A stretch of DNA of 64,000 nucleotides from DASQFI01 sp963780895 (GCA_963780895.1 CAWAEG010000004.1:44804-108803); one strand, 5' to 3'. Counted from the stretch's first letter, positions 16,901 through 26,807 are shown. Notes: generated from the letters alone by a model not told the origin. Made by a program: numbers and translations.

Positions 16901-19900
16901 TCAGAACAGCAATTTCATCATCAGCCGCGCGGTGCGGGCGCTCTGGAATGCATTCGGCTGGTTGTACGTCTTGTTCGGACGGGCCCCCCCGGTCCGCGCC
17001 GCCATCGCCGTCGCCAGATCGAAGCCGTTGAAGAACACGTCGTCACACGCGACGACATCGGTCGCCGATCGGCAGACCCTGGGCAGCGTGAGCGCATCGC
17101 GATACGGCGTCGTCGCCAGGGTCGTCCAGGTCATCTGATCGAACAGATTGTCGATGTTCAACTGAATGTCGGCTCGCAGCCTCTTCGGCAGACGGAAGCG
17201 GTGCGTGAAGTTCAGGTCGGTCTGGTTGTACGTCGGTGACCGGCCCAAGTCTCCTCGCCCGACATAAAAGACCGGCACGCTCTTGTAGGTGACCGTGGAG
17301 GAGTTGACGTAGCCGCTCGCCGCAAAGAAGTTGACGCCGGCCTGCGTGCCCCACGGCATCACGTACCCGGCCTGGATCTTGAACTGGAACGGCCGGTCGT
17401 TCTGCAGCCGGCCGTAGACCGTGTTCCCCTTCGAGTCGAAGGACATGTACAGCCCATCGAAGAACCGGTTCACGTTCGGACTGTTGCGGCTGCCCTCGTC
17501 GGTGCTCGTGAGACCGGAGTAGTTGCCCCACAGCCGGCTGACGAGGACGCTGGTCGTCAGGAACCAGTTGTTCGACAGCCGGCGGCGGAACGTGAAGTCG
17601 ACGCCGTCGTACACGCGCTTCGGGAACGGCGTCCGCGGGTATTCCTCGCCCAGCGGGTACGCCCCAAGGCCGTAGCCGGGATTGGCGATGTAGAAGATCT
17701 CCCCGACGTTCGGAACCTGCACGCCCGTGTCCTCGATCGTGCGGATGAACCACTTGTGCACGTACCGCACGCCGATCGACATGACGCGGGTCAGTTCCTT
17801 GTCGAGACCGAGCGTGAACTCCCGCGTCTGGACGGGCTTCAGGTCGGGATCGATCAGGTTGTTGTTCGGATCGTTGGCCGGGTGGCGCGAGTCGACCTGC
17901 TCGATGTAGGTGCCGGGACAGCCGCTTGTCTGCGGCCCTTCGCAGTTGATGGCCGGCCAGTCGTACGAGTCGAGCGTGTAGTAGTAGGTGAGGATGTGGT
18001 CCGCGCCCCAGAGGCCGCGCGGCATCTCGAGCTTCGGCGTGTCGTAGAAGACGCCCCACGATCCGTACGCCTTCAGTCTGCCGTCACCGTGGATGTCGTA
18101 CGCGAACCCGACACGCGGCGCGATCTGCTGGCTCCACCCGAACGTCAGGTCCACGAACCCCGGCGTGAACGAGGGGATGAACGTCCGCTCAGCCCGGACG
18201 CCATAGTTCACCGTCAGGCGGCTGTTCGGCGTCCACTGGTCCTGCACGAACACGCCGAAGTTGTTGGCCGTGACGTCGCCGATCGTGTAGGACCGGACGA
18301 TGGAGTAGTAGCCGTAGGTGCCGCGCACGTTGCGTTGATCGAGTGTGCTACGCGAGGAGTTCCACTGCAGCGTGACGTTCGGGAACTGCGCGCCCGTGTC
18401 GACCTGATTGGCGAGGCGCTCGAGCTGCGTGCCGAACTTGATCGCGTGCTGCCCCTTCCAGTCCTTGAACACCGTCATATCGGCGTTCACGAAGAACCGG
18501 CTGTAGTCATCATAGAAATTGAAGGTGTTGACCGGGTTGTCGGCGAACCCGCTGAGCTGCTGGAGCTCGGTCGGGACGTCGAGGAAGTTGATGTTCGACG
18601 TGCCAAACGTGCGCCGGATGCCGTGGAAATAGTCCCCGCCACGGGTCCCGGATCCGTCGAAGTAGTAGCCGCTGGTGAAATTGATGTAGCTGCGGTCGCC
18701 CAGCGTCCAGTCGAGCGTCCCTGCGTACGTGTTCTCGTAGGCGTACGAATACGTGGTCGGACGCGGGTTGAACAGCACGGGGTTGGTGCTGCTGAACCGG
18801 TTGCCGTTGGCGTCGAGCAGCACCGGCTGGCCGGTGACGGGGTCGCGCTGGCCGTTGTCGATGGCCGGCAGGCCGAGTCCGCCGTCGCGCCGGAAGTTGC
18901 TGCCCGAAAAACGAACGCGCATCGAGCTGTTCAGCTGCATGGCGGCGTTGTACTGGAACGACTTGTCGCGCGGCCGCTGGTCGAACGTCTGCGTCTGCCC
19001 GAGGTAGTTGACCGTGCGATCCGTCCCCGTTGCCGTCCAGGTCACCGCTCGAATCGTGTCTTCCTTGATGAGGTTGACGCCGAGGAAAAACCAGGCGCGG
19101 CTCTTCAGGATCGGACCGCCAATCGATCCTACCCAGTCCCATTTGGTCGTCTCGTCGACGCGCGGCGGCGTGAAGTACTCGGCCTTGGTCTGGTCGGCGG
19201 GATTGAGCCGGAGCTGGGGCCGCGGATCGCCGAGCAGCCCGGAAATGCCGCCGCCCTCGTAGTACGAGCCGATGTCGCCGTGGAAGACGTTGCTGCCGCT
19301 CTTCGTGATCGCGCTGACCACGCCGCCGGTCGCCGCACGGTACTCCGCGTTGTAGCCCGACTGCTTCACCTGGATCTGCTCGAGGAAGTCCACGACGACG
19401 TCGCGCGCCGAGACGCCGGTCCGCAGGTTCGTCGTGTCGAGGCCGTCGACGACGTACCGGTGTTCAGCCGCCGCCGCGCCGTCGATGGTCAGACCGCCAC
19501 GCGTCTCGGTGCCCGTGCCGGCGACCCCGCTGATCGCTGACAGGAAGTTCCGGCCCTTCGGGATGAGGTCGATGACGTCCGACGTGATCGTCGCCGTCAC
19601 GGCGTTCTGCTTGACGTCGATGATTGGCGTGTCGCCCCTGACCTCAAGCGTTTCCGCCAGCCCGGCGATCGTCAGGACGATGTCCACCTTCAGCAGTTGC
19701 CCCAGCAGGAGTTGTCCGCTCAGCTTCGCCGGCACGAAGCCGGAGAGCGAAGCGCTGACTTCGTACGAGCCCGGCTGAAGCGCCGGGAACCGGTAGACGC
19801 CGTTGGCGTCCGTGACCGCCGAATGCATGGCGTTCGTGGTCACGTTCCTCGCTTGCACGGTCACGCCGGGGAGCACGCCGCCCGAGTTGTCGCGGACGGC

Positions 19901-19999
19901 GCCTTCAATCGAACCCCGTTGCTCCTGAGCTGACGCGGGCATTGCCCACACCACCGCAGCCAAGACTGCGGCAGCGCGGAGCAGTGCTGACTTCCGCAT
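16901..19999 (-). CDS. Oar-like TonB-dependent receptor with carboxypeptidase-regulatory-like domain
   Basis: A 1032-residue outer-membrane protein. Residues 1-25 are a signal peptide ending AMPASAQEQ. Residues 28-110 are a carboxypeptidase-regulatory-like (CarboxypepD_reg) domain (GSIEGAVRDNSGGVLPGVTV...GVYRFPALQPGSYEVSASLSGF). The plug follows (VTATITSDVIDLIPKGRNF...YVVDGLDTTNLR...GYNAEYRAATGGVVSAITKSG), then a long beta-barrel ending in a C-terminal Phe. Such Oar-type receptors are expanded in Acidobacteriota and import unknown polymers or complexes using TonB/ExbB/ExbD. GAAGGAGG sits six bases before the ATG. It is divergent from the thiolase gene; no other specific neighbour clue. Confidence 0.92.
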   Translation of the reverse strand: MRKSALLRAAAVLAAVVWAMPASAQEQRGSIEGAVRDNSGGVLPGVTVQARNVTTNAMHSAVTDANGVYRFPALQPGSYEVSASLSGFVPAKLSGQLLLGQLLKVDIVLTIAGLAETLEVRGDTPIIDVKQNAVTATITSDVIDLIPKGRNFLSAISGVAGTGTETRGGLTIDGAAAAEHRYVVDGLDTTNLRTGVSARDVVVDFLEQIQVKQSGYNAEYRAATGGVVSAITKSGSNVFHGDIGSYYEGGGISGLLGDPRPQLRLNPADQTKAEYFTPPRVDETTKWDWVGSIGGPILKSRAWFFLGVNLIKEDTIRAVTWTATGTDRTVNYLGQTQTFDQRPRDKSFQYNAAMQLNSSMRVRFSGSNFRRDGGLGLPAIDNGQRDPVTGQPVLLDANGNRFSSTNPVLFNPRPTTYSYAYENTYAGTLDWTLGDRSYINFTSGYYFDGSGTRGGDYFHGIRRTFGTSNINFLDVPTELQQLSGFADNPVNTFNFYDDYSRFFVNADMTVFKDWKGQHAIKFGTQLERLANQVDTGAQFPNVTLQWNSSRSTLDQRNVRGTYGYYSIVRSYTIGDVTANNFGVFVQDQWTPNSRLTVNYGVRAERTFIPSFTPGFVDLTFGWSQQIAPRVGFAYDIHGDGRLKAYGSWGVFYDTPKLEMPRGLWGADHILTYYYTLDSYDWPAINCEGPQTSGCPGTYIEQVDSRHPANDPNNNLIDPDLKPVQTREFTLGLDKELTRVMSIGVRYVHKWFIRTIEDTGVQVPNVGEIFYIANPGYGLGAYPLGEEYPRTPFPKRVYDGVDFTFRRRLSNNWFLTTSVLVSRLWGNYSGLTSTDEGSRNSPNVNRFFDGLYMSFDSKGNTVYGRLQNDRPFQFKIQAGYVMPWGTQAGVNFFAASGYVNSSTVTYKSVPVFYVGRGDLGRSPTYNQTDLNFTHRFRLPKRLRADIQLNIDNLFDQMTWTTLATTPYRDALTLPRVCRSATDVVACDDVFFNGFDLATAMAARTGGARPNKTYNQPNAFQSARTARLMMKLLF

Positions 20000-20208
20000 A
20001 TGAAGCCTCCTTCATCCAGTGGGACCAGCGTCGATTTCGCAGGGACGAACCGCTGGCTGACGGGGATGTTACACCCGAACAAGAGCCCCCGGAGCCGTTT
20101 CGTGCGACATCCGTCCCAGGAAGGGCCAGGACGTCGGGAGTCGTTTCAGCGTAGAACTAGAAACGCGCCAGGAGACGACTTCCGAGGCCTTGTCGATATG
20201 ATTCCGGG

Positions 20209-21408
20209 ATGTCCTCTGTCGTGATCCTGGGCGCGGCCCGGACCCCCATTGGTCGCTTTGGGGGCACGCTCCGAGCCACGCATCCCGCGGAACTCGGCGC
20301 CCGGGCCGCCAGCGCGGCGCTCGGCCGAGCCGGCATCCCGCCAGCGGACGTCGACGAAGTGCTGGTGGGACACGGCCGGCAGGCCGGCTCCGGACCGAAC
20401 CCGGCGAGGCAGGTCGGCCGGCGCGCGGGGCTGCCGGACAGCGTTCCGGCCCAGACGATCAATCAGGCCTGTGCCTCGGGACTACAGGCCGTGGCGCTGG
20501 GCGCGCAGGCCATCCAGCTCGGACAGTCGAAGGTCGTGCTCGCAGGCGGCATCGAGTCGATGAGCCGCATGCCGCACCTCATCGACAGCGAAGACGCGCG
20601 GTGGGGCCACAAGATGGGCAACATGCCGCTCGTCGACGCGATGTACCGCGATGGGTTCTTCTGCCCGCTGTCACAGCTCCTGATGGGCCAGACGGCTGAA
20701 GTGCTGGCTCGGCAGTACGGCATCACGCGAGACGAGTCGGACGCCTATGCGCTCGAGAGTCAGCACCGCGCCGAACAGGCGATTGCGGCCGGACGCTTCA
20801 CGGCCGAAATCACGCCAGCGCCTGGACGCGACGCGAAAGGACGACCGGTCGAGCTCGAGGTCGACGAGCATCCGCGTCCCGGGACGACGATGGAAGCGCT
20901 GCGAAAACTGCCGCTGGTATTCGATCCGGTCGACGGACATCCGGGCATCATCACGGCCGGTTCGTCGTCTGGCATTACTGATGGCGGGGCGGCAGTCGTG
21001 CTCGCCAGCAGCGAAGAAGCCGAGCGCCGCGGCGTGTCGCCGATGGCCCGGGTTCTCGGATGGGCGACGACGGGCGTTGACCCGCGGATCATGGGGATCG
21101 GTCCCGTGCCCGCGGTCCGGAAGCTGTTGGGACGGCTCAACCTCACGATCGCGGACTTCGATCTCGTCGAGTTGAACGAAGCGTTCGCGCCGCAAGTGCT
21201 GGCGGTCCTGCGTGATGTGCCGATCGATCGCGCGCGGCTCAACGTCAACGGCGGAGCGATCGCGCTGGGGCATCCGATCGGCTGCACCGGCACGCGCATC
21301 CTCGTAACGCTGCTGCACGAGATGGCGCGGCGCGGCGTGCGGCGCGGCCTTGCGACGCTCTGCGTCAGCGGCGGGCTGGGGATGGCGTTAGCGATCGAGC
21401 GTGGCTAA
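20209..21408 (+). CDS. Acetyl-CoA acetyltransferase / thiolase
   Basis: A 399-residue thiolase that condenses or cleaves acyl-CoA units. The nucleophilic Cys is C88 in NQACASGLQ, the HPIGCTG motif with catalytic His is near residue 350, and the second catalytic Cys is in TLCVSGGLGMA. Start ATG follows GATTCCGGG, without a strong Shine-Dalgarno sequence. A second thiolase is encoded at 24573 and a 3-hydroxyacyl-CoA dehydrogenase at 25929, so the region probably serves fatty-acid oxidation or ketone/butyrate metabolism. Chain-length preference cannot be told from sequence. Confidence 0.92.
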   Translation: MSSVVILGAARTPIGRFGGTLRATHPAELGARAASAALGRAGIPPADVDEVLVGHGRQAGSGPNPARQVGRRAGLPDSVPAQTINQACASGLQAVALGAQAIQLGQSKVVLAGGIESMSRMPHLIDSEDARWGHKMGNMPLVDAMYRDGFFCPLSQLLMGQTAEVLARQYGITRDESDAYALESQHRAEQAIAAGRFTAEITPAPGRDAKGRPVELEVDEHPRPGTTMEALRKLPLVFDPVDGHPGIITAGSSSGITDGGAAVVLASSEEAERRGVSPMARVLGWATTGVDPRIMGIGPVPAVRKLLGRLNLTIADFDLVELNEAFAPQVLAVLRDVPIDRARLNVNGGAIALGHPIGCTGTRILVTLLHEMARRGVRRGLATLCVSGGLGMALAIERG

Positions 21409-23440
21409 ACAGAGGGCACAGGGCAAAGGGCAGAAGGCAAAGGAAGGGCAGAAGGAAGAAGTAAAAGGAGGTTCTGCCCGACCCTGGGTTGCCGCTGCGG
21501 CGATCGTCGCGGCCGGTCTCTGCGCGTACGCCAACAGCTTCCCGGGCGCGTTCGTGTTCGACGACACACCGGCAATCGTCGAGAACCCGCACATCAAGAC
21601 GCTGCGGCCCCTGACGCGCTCGATGTCCGCGCCGCCGGAAGTGACGGTGTCCGGCCGGCCGATCGCGGCGTTCACGCTGGCGATCAACTACGCCCTCGCC
21701 CCGATCGACGTGCGGGACGTCATGACGCCTCGCGGTCCCGGGGCGCCGGTCGGAACCGGCCGGCGATATCTGAGAAACGTCTGGGGCTATCACGCGTTCA
21801 ACCTGGCCATTCACCTGGCGGCGGCACTCACGTTGTTTGGCGTGATCCGGCGGACGCTACGCTCGCCCGGGATGCGCGACCGCTTCGGCCAGGCCGCGAT
21901 ACCGCTCGCGTTCGCCGTGGCGTTGCTCTGGGTGGTACATCCACTGCAGACCGAGTCGGTGACCTACATCGTCCAGCGCGTCGAATCGTTGATGGGCCTG
22001 TTCTATCTCCTCACGCTCTACTGCGCGATCCGTGCGTGGGATGCGAGCGAGGCGTCGAGCCGCCTGTGGGCCTTCGCGGCGATCGTCGCGTGCGCCCTCG
22101 GAATGGGAAGCAAGGAAGTCATGGTCTCGGCGCCGGTGATCGTGATTCTCTGGGACGCCATGTTCGCAACGAGCCCTGGGGCCTCGGGCCTGGGGCCTTG
22201 GGCCTCTTTCCGCCGTCGTGGGCCTCTCTATGCTGGTCTTGCGTCCACCTGGCTGATTCTGGCACTGCTTGTCTACTTCGAACGCCGCGGACAGTCGGTC
22301 GGATTCGACCTCGGGGGCTGGACGCCGGGGACGTACTTGTTGACGCAGAGCGAGGTGATCGTCCACTACCTCTCGATCGCGGTTGCACCGCTCTCGCTCG
22401 TCATCGACTACGGATGGCCGAAGGTGACGACATTCGGTGCTGTCTGGCCGGAGTTCGTCGGGCTGTCGCTTGCGCTTGCGGCCACGATCGTCGCGGTCGC
22501 GCGACGGCACCCGCTGGGATTTGCTGGCGCCGTCTTCTTTCTGACGCTTGCGCCGTCGTCGAGCGTCTTGCCGATCGTGACGGAGATCGCTGCCGAGCAT
22601 CGGATGTATCTTCCGCTCGCCGCGATCCTGGCAACCATCGTTATCGGTCTGTACGCCATTGCGAGTCGCGCTGTTGGTTCATCCTCTCGGGCGGCGCGGC
22701 AGGCGCTCTGGTCCGCGGCAGTCGTCAGCGTCGCGGCGGCGGCGATCGCGCTGGTCCTCATGACCCGGCATCGGAATCTGGACTATGTCAGCCAGGAAAC
22801 GCTCTGGCGCGACGCGGTCGAGAAGCGCCCATCAAATGTGCGCGCCCGGGTGACGTACGGGCTGGAGCTCTTCAGCCAGGGCCGGCACACCGAGGCCGAG
22901 GCTCAGCTGCGGACCGCGGTCCGGCTCGACGAGACGAACGGCCCCGCGCAGCTCAACCTCGGCGTCGTGCTCTGCTCGGCCGGGAAATTCGACGAAGGCA
23001 TCGCCCGGCTCGAGCGCGCGCTGTCGCTGAACCCGGCGAACACGCAGATGTACGGCAATCTCGGCGAGGCATATGCGGCACAGGGACGATTTGTCCCCGC
23101 TCTCAAATATTTCCTGCTGGCGCTCGAAACGCGACCCGACGATCTGTTCCTGCTCAACCGCGCCGGCTGGCTGCTGGCGACGTCGACCGATCCGGAGATC
23201 CGCAATGGACCGCATGCGATTGACCTCGCTTCCCGCGCGACGCGCCTGACGAACGGGCAGGATGTGGTGTCCCTCGACACCCTGGCGGCCGCCTACGCCG
23301 AAGTGGGACGGTTTCAGGAGGCCGTTACGACGGCTGCCGAAGCGATTCGATTCGCCCGCATGCAACGACGCGCTGACATCATTCCGGAGATCGAAGCGCG
23401 CCTGCGGCTGTATCAGTCCGGGCAACGATTTCGCCAGTAA
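21401..23440 (+). CDS. TMTC-like polytopic membrane protein with C-terminal TPR repeats
   Basis: A 679-residue protein with about ten transmembrane helices and then TPR repeats at roughly residues 470-660 (NVRARVTYGLELFSQGRHTEAEAQL, GPAQLNLGVVLCSAGKFDEGIARLERAL). The FVFDDTPAIVENPHI segment (DD at residues 54-55) in the first external loop is like the acidic motif of GT-C glycosyltransferases of the TMTC/DUF1736 family. Likely a lipid-linked-sugar-dependent glycosyltransferase, but this is by resemblance. GTG start overlaps the thiolase stop. The N-terminal 25 residues (KQRAQGKGQKAKEGQKEE) and a loop near residue 260 are encoded by simple repeats. Confidence 0.75.
   Translation: MAKQRAQGKGQKAKEGQKEEVKGGSARPWVAAAAIVAAGLCAYANSFPGAFVFDDTPAIVENPHIKTLRPLTRSMSAPPEVTVSGRPIAAFTLAINYALAPIDVRDVMTPRGPGAPVGTGRRYLRNVWGYHAFNLAIHLAAALTLFGVIRRTLRSPGMRDRFGQAAIPLAFAVALLWVVHPLQTESVTYIVQRVESLMGLFYLLTLYCAIRAWDASEASSRLWAFAAIVACALGMGSKEVMVSAPVIVILWDAMFATSPGASGLGPWASFRRRGPLYAGLASTWLILALLVYFERRGQSVGFDLGGWTPGTYLLTQSEVIVHYLSIAVAPLSLVIDYGWPKVTTFGAVWPEFVGLSLALAATIVAVARRHPLGFAGAVFFLTLAPSSSVLPIVTEIAAEHRMYLPLAAILATIVIGLYAIASRAVGSSSRAARQALWSAAVVSVAAAAIALVLMTRHRNLDYVSQETLWRDAVEKRPSNVRARVTYGLELFSQGRHTEAEAQLRTAVRLDETNGPAQLNLGVVLCSAGKFDEGIARLERALSLNPANTQMYGNLGEAYAAQGRFVPALKYFLLALETRPDDLFLLNRAGWLLATSTDPEIRNGPHAIDLASRATRLTNGQDVVSLDTLAAAYAEVGRFQEAVTTAAEAIRFARMQRRADIIPEIEARLRLYQSGQRFRQ
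21408..21470 (+). repeat. AGGGCAAAGGGCAGAAGG short-unit repeat in the 5' coding region
   Basis: Purine-only units of about 8 nt (AGGGCACAGGGCAAAGGGCA, GAAGGCAAAGGAAGGGCAGA) that encode the Lys/Gln/Gly-rich N-terminus of the TMTC-like protein just after its GTG start. A second, unrelated GGGGCCT array (22176-22207) is inside the same gene and encodes SPGASGLGPWAS in a loop. Confidence 0.7.
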
Positions 23441-23490
23441 GGACCTCTCTCATATGATTGACGGTTGGACGACGTGGTGAAGGAGCGCAC

Positions 23491-24543
23491 GTGCGGATTG
23501 CGGTAATCCCCGGCGACGGGATCGGCAAGGAAGTGACGGCCGAAGCGGTGAAGGTGCTCGAAGCTGCCGCGGCGGTCTGTGGAGACCAGTTCGATCTGCA
23601 GACCTTGCCCTGGAGCGCCGATCACTATCTGTCGACCGGCGTCGCCATGCCGCCGAACGGAATCGCGATGCTCCGCGACGACTTTCAGGCCGTGCTTCTG
23701 GGCGCCTTGGGCGACCCGCGCGTGCCCGACAACGCGCATATCCGCCCCATCCTGCTCGGCATCCGCTTCGAGCTCGATCTGTACGTCAATTACCGGCCGG
23801 TACGGCTGCTCGACGATCGACTCTGCCCGCTCAAGAATCGCAGCACGGCCGATGTGAATTTCGTTGTCTTTCGCGAGAACACCGAGGGCGCGTACGTGGG
23901 CGTCGGCGGGCGGTTCAAGGCCGGGACGACGGACGAGATTGCGGTTCAGGAAGAGATCAATACGTTCAAGGGCGTCAACCGCATCATCCGTCACGCGTTC
24001 GAATACGCACGCGCCCGCGGGCTGCGCAAAGTCTGCATGGCGGACAAGAGCAACGCGATGGTGCAGGGCCACGCGCTCTGGCTGCGCGTATTTCGCGAGG
24101 TGGCGGCCGAATACCCGGAGATCGAACCGACGCACATGTACGTGGACGCGCTCGCGATGTTCATGGTGAAGGACCCCGGTCTGTTCCAGGTGATCGTCAC
24201 CAACAACATGTTCGGCGACATCCTCACGGACATCGGAGGCGCGCTGCAGGGCGGCCTGGGTATGGCGGCCTCAGGGAACATCCATCCCGGCCGGACGTCG
24301 CTCTTCGAGCCCGTGCACGGGTCGGCGCCGCCGCTGGCCGGGAAAAACGTCGCCAATCCGATGGGCGCGATGCTCTCGGCGTCGTTGCTGCTCGAAACCC
24401 TGGGCAAGCCCGACGCATCACAACTGATCGAACGCGCCGTCGAAGCGGCCGTGAAAGCGAACCAGACGACGCCCGACATCGGCGGCACGCTGGGGACGAA
24501 GGAAGTCGGCGACTGGGTGGCGGGACAGATAAGACGGTCGTAG
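23491..24543 (+). CDS. Isocitrate/isopropylmalate dehydrogenase family protein
   Basis: A 350-residue beta-decarboxylating dehydrogenase: GDGIGKEVTAEAVKVL at the N-terminus, FRENTEGAYVGVGG in the substrate region, DALAMFMVKDPGLFQVIVTNNMFGDILTD with the metal-binding Asp residues, and EPVHGSAPPLAGKNVANPMGAML. The RENTEG form is closer to tartrate/malate or isocitrate dehydrogenases than to LeuB, so the substrate is uncertain; no leu genes are nearby. GTG at 23491 has GAAGGAG five bases upstream (23479-23485). Confidence 0.82.
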   Translation: MRIAVIPGDGIGKEVTAEAVKVLEAAAAVCGDQFDLQTLPWSADHYLSTGVAMPPNGIAMLRDDFQAVLLGALGDPRVPDNAHIRPILLGIRFELDLYVNYRPVRLLDDRLCPLKNRSTADVNFVVFRENTEGAYVGVGGRFKAGTTDEIAVQEEINTFKGVNRIIRHAFEYARARGLRKVCMADKSNAMVQGHALWLRVFREVAAEYPEIEPTHMYVDALAMFMVKDPGLFQVIVTNNMFGDILTDIGGALQGGLGMAASGNIHPGRTSLFEPVHGSAPPLAGKNVANPMGAMLSASLLLETLGKPDASQLIERAVEAAVKANQTTPDIGGTLGTKEVGDWVAGQIRRS

Positions 24544-24572
24544 GGGACGAATCACCCCGTGAGAGACACACC

Positions 24573-25751
24573 ATGACTGACGTTTTCATTCTCGGCGGCG
24601 CGCGCACGCCCATGACGGAATACACCGGCGCGCTCAAGGACGTCTCCGCGCTCGACCTGGGCGCGAAGGCGGCGAAAGCGACCTTGGACCGCACCGGCGT
24701 CAAGCCGGAGTGGGTCGATCACGTGGTCGTCGGCAACGTGCTGCAGACGAGCAGCGACGCCATCTACGGCGCGCGGCACGTCGCGCTCAAGGCCGGCGTG
24801 CCGGTCGAGGTGCCGGCGCTCACGGTGAACCGGCTCTGCGGATCAGGCATCCAGGCGGCCGTGAGCGGCGCGCAGCTCATCCAGCTCGGCGAAGCCGGGA
24901 TCGTGCTGACCGGTGGGATCGAGAACATGAGCCAGGCGCCCCACGTCATGCGCGGGCTGCGGACGGGGCTCCGCCTCGGCCAGGGCAAGCTCGAGGATTA
25001 CCTCTATGAGGCGCTCCTCGATCCGTACTGCGGCCTGTTCATGGCCCAGACGGCCGAGAAATGCGCGGCGAAGTACAACATCTCGCGCGAGGAGCAGGAC
25101 GCGTACGCGTTGCGCAGCCAGCAGGCGGCCGCCGCGGCGTGGGCCGCGTGCCGGTTCAAGGACGAGGTGGTCCCCGTCGAGTTGAAATCGCGAAAAGGCG
25201 TAACCGTCGTCGACAAGGACGATCACCTCCGTCCGGACACGACGCTCGAAGGGCTCGCGAAGCTCGCGCCGGCGTTCTCGAAAGACGGCACCGTCACAGC
25301 CGGCAACGCCAGCGGCATCGTCGATGGCGGCGCGGCGCTGATGTTGGCCTCAGGGCAGGCGGTGAAAGAGAAATCGCTCACCCCGCTCGCGCGAATCGTC
25401 TCGTGGGCCGCGGTCGGCGTCGATCCGTCCTACATGGGCATGGGTCCGGCGCCGGCCACGCGAAAGGCGCTCGAGCGCGCCGGCCTCACGCTCGATCAAA
25501 TCGATCTCATCGAGGTCAATGAAGCGTTCGCCGGCCAGTATCTGGCGGTCGAAAAGGAGCTCGGCCTCGATCGCGACAAGACGAACGTCAACGGCGGCGC
25601 GATTGCGCTCGGCCATCCGCTCGGCATGACCGGCACGCGCCTCCTGCTCACCCTCACGCTCGAGCTGGGCCGCCGCGGGAAGAAATACGGTCTGGCGACC
25701 GCCTGCATCGGCGGCGGGCAGGGAATTGCCGCCATCCTGGAAAGACTCTGA
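24573..25751 (+). CDS. Acetyl-CoA C-acyltransferase (thiolase)
   Basis: A 392-residue thiolase paralogous to the gene at 20209. Nucleophilic Cys is C89 in VNRLCGSGIQAAVSG; HPLGMTGTRLL carries the catalytic His; the second Cys is in TACIGGGQGIAAILE. It lies 29 bp after the dehydrogenase gene and upstream of a 3-hydroxyacyl-CoA dehydrogenase, pointing to acyl-CoA beta-oxidation or its reverse. Confidence 0.92.
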   Translation: MTDVFILGGARTPMTEYTGALKDVSALDLGAKAAKATLDRTGVKPEWVDHVVVGNVLQTSSDAIYGARHVALKAGVPVEVPALTVNRLCGSGIQAAVSGAQLIQLGEAGIVLTGGIENMSQAPHVMRGLRTGLRLGQGKLEDYLYEALLDPYCGLFMAQTAEKCAAKYNISREEQDAYALRSQQAAAAAWAACRFKDEVVPVELKSRKGVTVVDKDDHLRPDTTLEGLAKLAPAFSKDGTVTAGNASGIVDGGAALMLASGQAVKEKSLTPLARIVSWAAVGVDPSYMGMGPAPATRKALERAGLTLDQIDLIEVNEAFAGQYLAVEKELGLDRDKTNVNGGAIALGHPLGMTGTRLLLTLTLELGRRGKKYGLATACIGGGQGIAAILERL

Positions 25752-25756
25752 GGGTG

Positions 25757-25914
25757 GTCATCTGAAATCTGAAATCTTTGCTTAACCGATTTCAGATAGA
25801 TTCCCAGATTCCCAGATTCTGGATAGATTCCAGATTCCCGGATAGATTCCAGATTCCCAGATTTCAGATTCGCGGATGAAGATTACAGATTCACAGATCT
25901 CAGATTGCAGATGA
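25757..25914. repeat. AGATTCC short-unit repeat array
   Basis: About 160 bp of degenerate 8-11-nt units (CAGATTCCC, AGATAGATTCC, GGATAGATTCC, ATTTCAGATTC, TGAAATCTGAAATCT) filling the gap between the thiolase and the hydroxyacyl-CoA dehydrogenase. The same family makes a 270-bp block at 37186-37453. It is far more AT-rich than its surroundings and has no coding potential. Confidence 0.85.
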
Positions 25915-25928
25915 CCACCAGAGGTGCT

Positions 25929-26777
25929 ATGTCCGTCAAGACAGTAGGTGTTCTGGGTTGCGGGTTGATGGGCGCTGGAATCGCCCAGGTCTCGGCCGCG
26001 GCCGGGTTCAAGACCATCGTCCGTGAAGTGAATCAGGGACTGCTCGACAAGGGTCTCGGTCGCATCCGCAAGTTCCTGGACGATGGCGTGACGAAGGGGA
26101 AGGTCACGGCGGAGCAGCGCGACGGCACGCTGGGGCATCTATCGGGCGTGACGGACTTCGGCGCGATGCGCGAGTGCGACCTCGTCATCGAGGCCATCAT
26201 CGAGAACATCGACGACAAGGCCGCGGCCTACTCCGCGCTCGAGAGCGTGATTGGCCCGGAGGCCCTGCTCGCGTCGAACACGTCGTCGCTCTGCATCACC
26301 GAGCTTGCGGCGCGGACGAAGCGGCCGGACAGGTTCGGCGGGCTCCACTTCTTCAATCCGGTGCCGCTCATGAAGCTCGTGGAGGTCGTGCGCGGTCTTT
26401 CGACCAGCGACACCACCTATCAGGCGTTGATGGAGTTCTCGCGATCGATCGGCAAGGATCCCGTTACGGCGCCCGACAAGCCCGGGTTCATCGTCAATCG
26501 TCTGCTCGTGCCGTACCTGCTGGACGCGATCCGGTGTTACGAGAGGGGTCTCGGGACGATCGAAGACATCGACAAGAGCATGAAGCTGGGCTGCGGGTAT
26601 CCGATGGGGCCGCTGACGCTCCTCGACTTCGTCGGTCTCGACACGACGTACTACATCGCCAACATCATGTTCGATGAGTACAAAGACCCGATGTTCGCCG
26701 CGCCGCCGCTGCTCAAGCGCATGGTGCTCGCGGGTAAGGTGGGACGGAAAGCGGGCGAAGGCTTTTATAAGTACTAA
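25929..26777 (+). CDS. 3-hydroxybutyryl-CoA (3-hydroxyacyl-CoA) dehydrogenase
   Basis: A 282-residue NAD-dependent dehydrogenase. The Rossmann motif is VGVLGCGLMGAGIAQ at the N-terminus; catalytic His is in LHFFNPVPLMKLVEVV; NTSSLCITELA and PGFIVNRLLVPYLLDAI are family blocks; the C-terminal domain ends KRMVLAGKVGRKAGEGFYKY. It acts with the two thiolases upstream in short-chain acyl-CoA metabolism. ATG at 25929 is preferred over one at 25905 that lies inside the repeat. Confidence 0.93.
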   Translation: MSVKTVGVLGCGLMGAGIAQVSAAAGFKTIVREVNQGLLDKGLGRIRKFLDDGVTKGKVTAEQRDGTLGHLSGVTDFGAMRECDLVIEAIIENIDDKAAAYSALESVIGPEALLASNTSSLCITELAARTKRPDRFGGLHFFNPVPLMKLVEVVRGLSTSDTTYQALMEFSRSIGKDPVTAPDKPGFIVNRLLVPYLLDAIRCYERGLGTIEDIDKSMKLGCGYPMGPLTLLDFVGLDTTYYIANIMFDEYKDPMFAAPPLLKRMVLAGKVGRKAGEGFYKY

Positions 26778-26807
26778 TCGGCCGCTCGGACTAATGAGCT
26801 GCTGGCC

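Noticed and set aside
17756..19540. 594-codon open frame opposite the first TonB receptor
   Set aside because: Same reason: a shadow of the receptor's codon bias, with no recognisable motif and no ribosome binding site.
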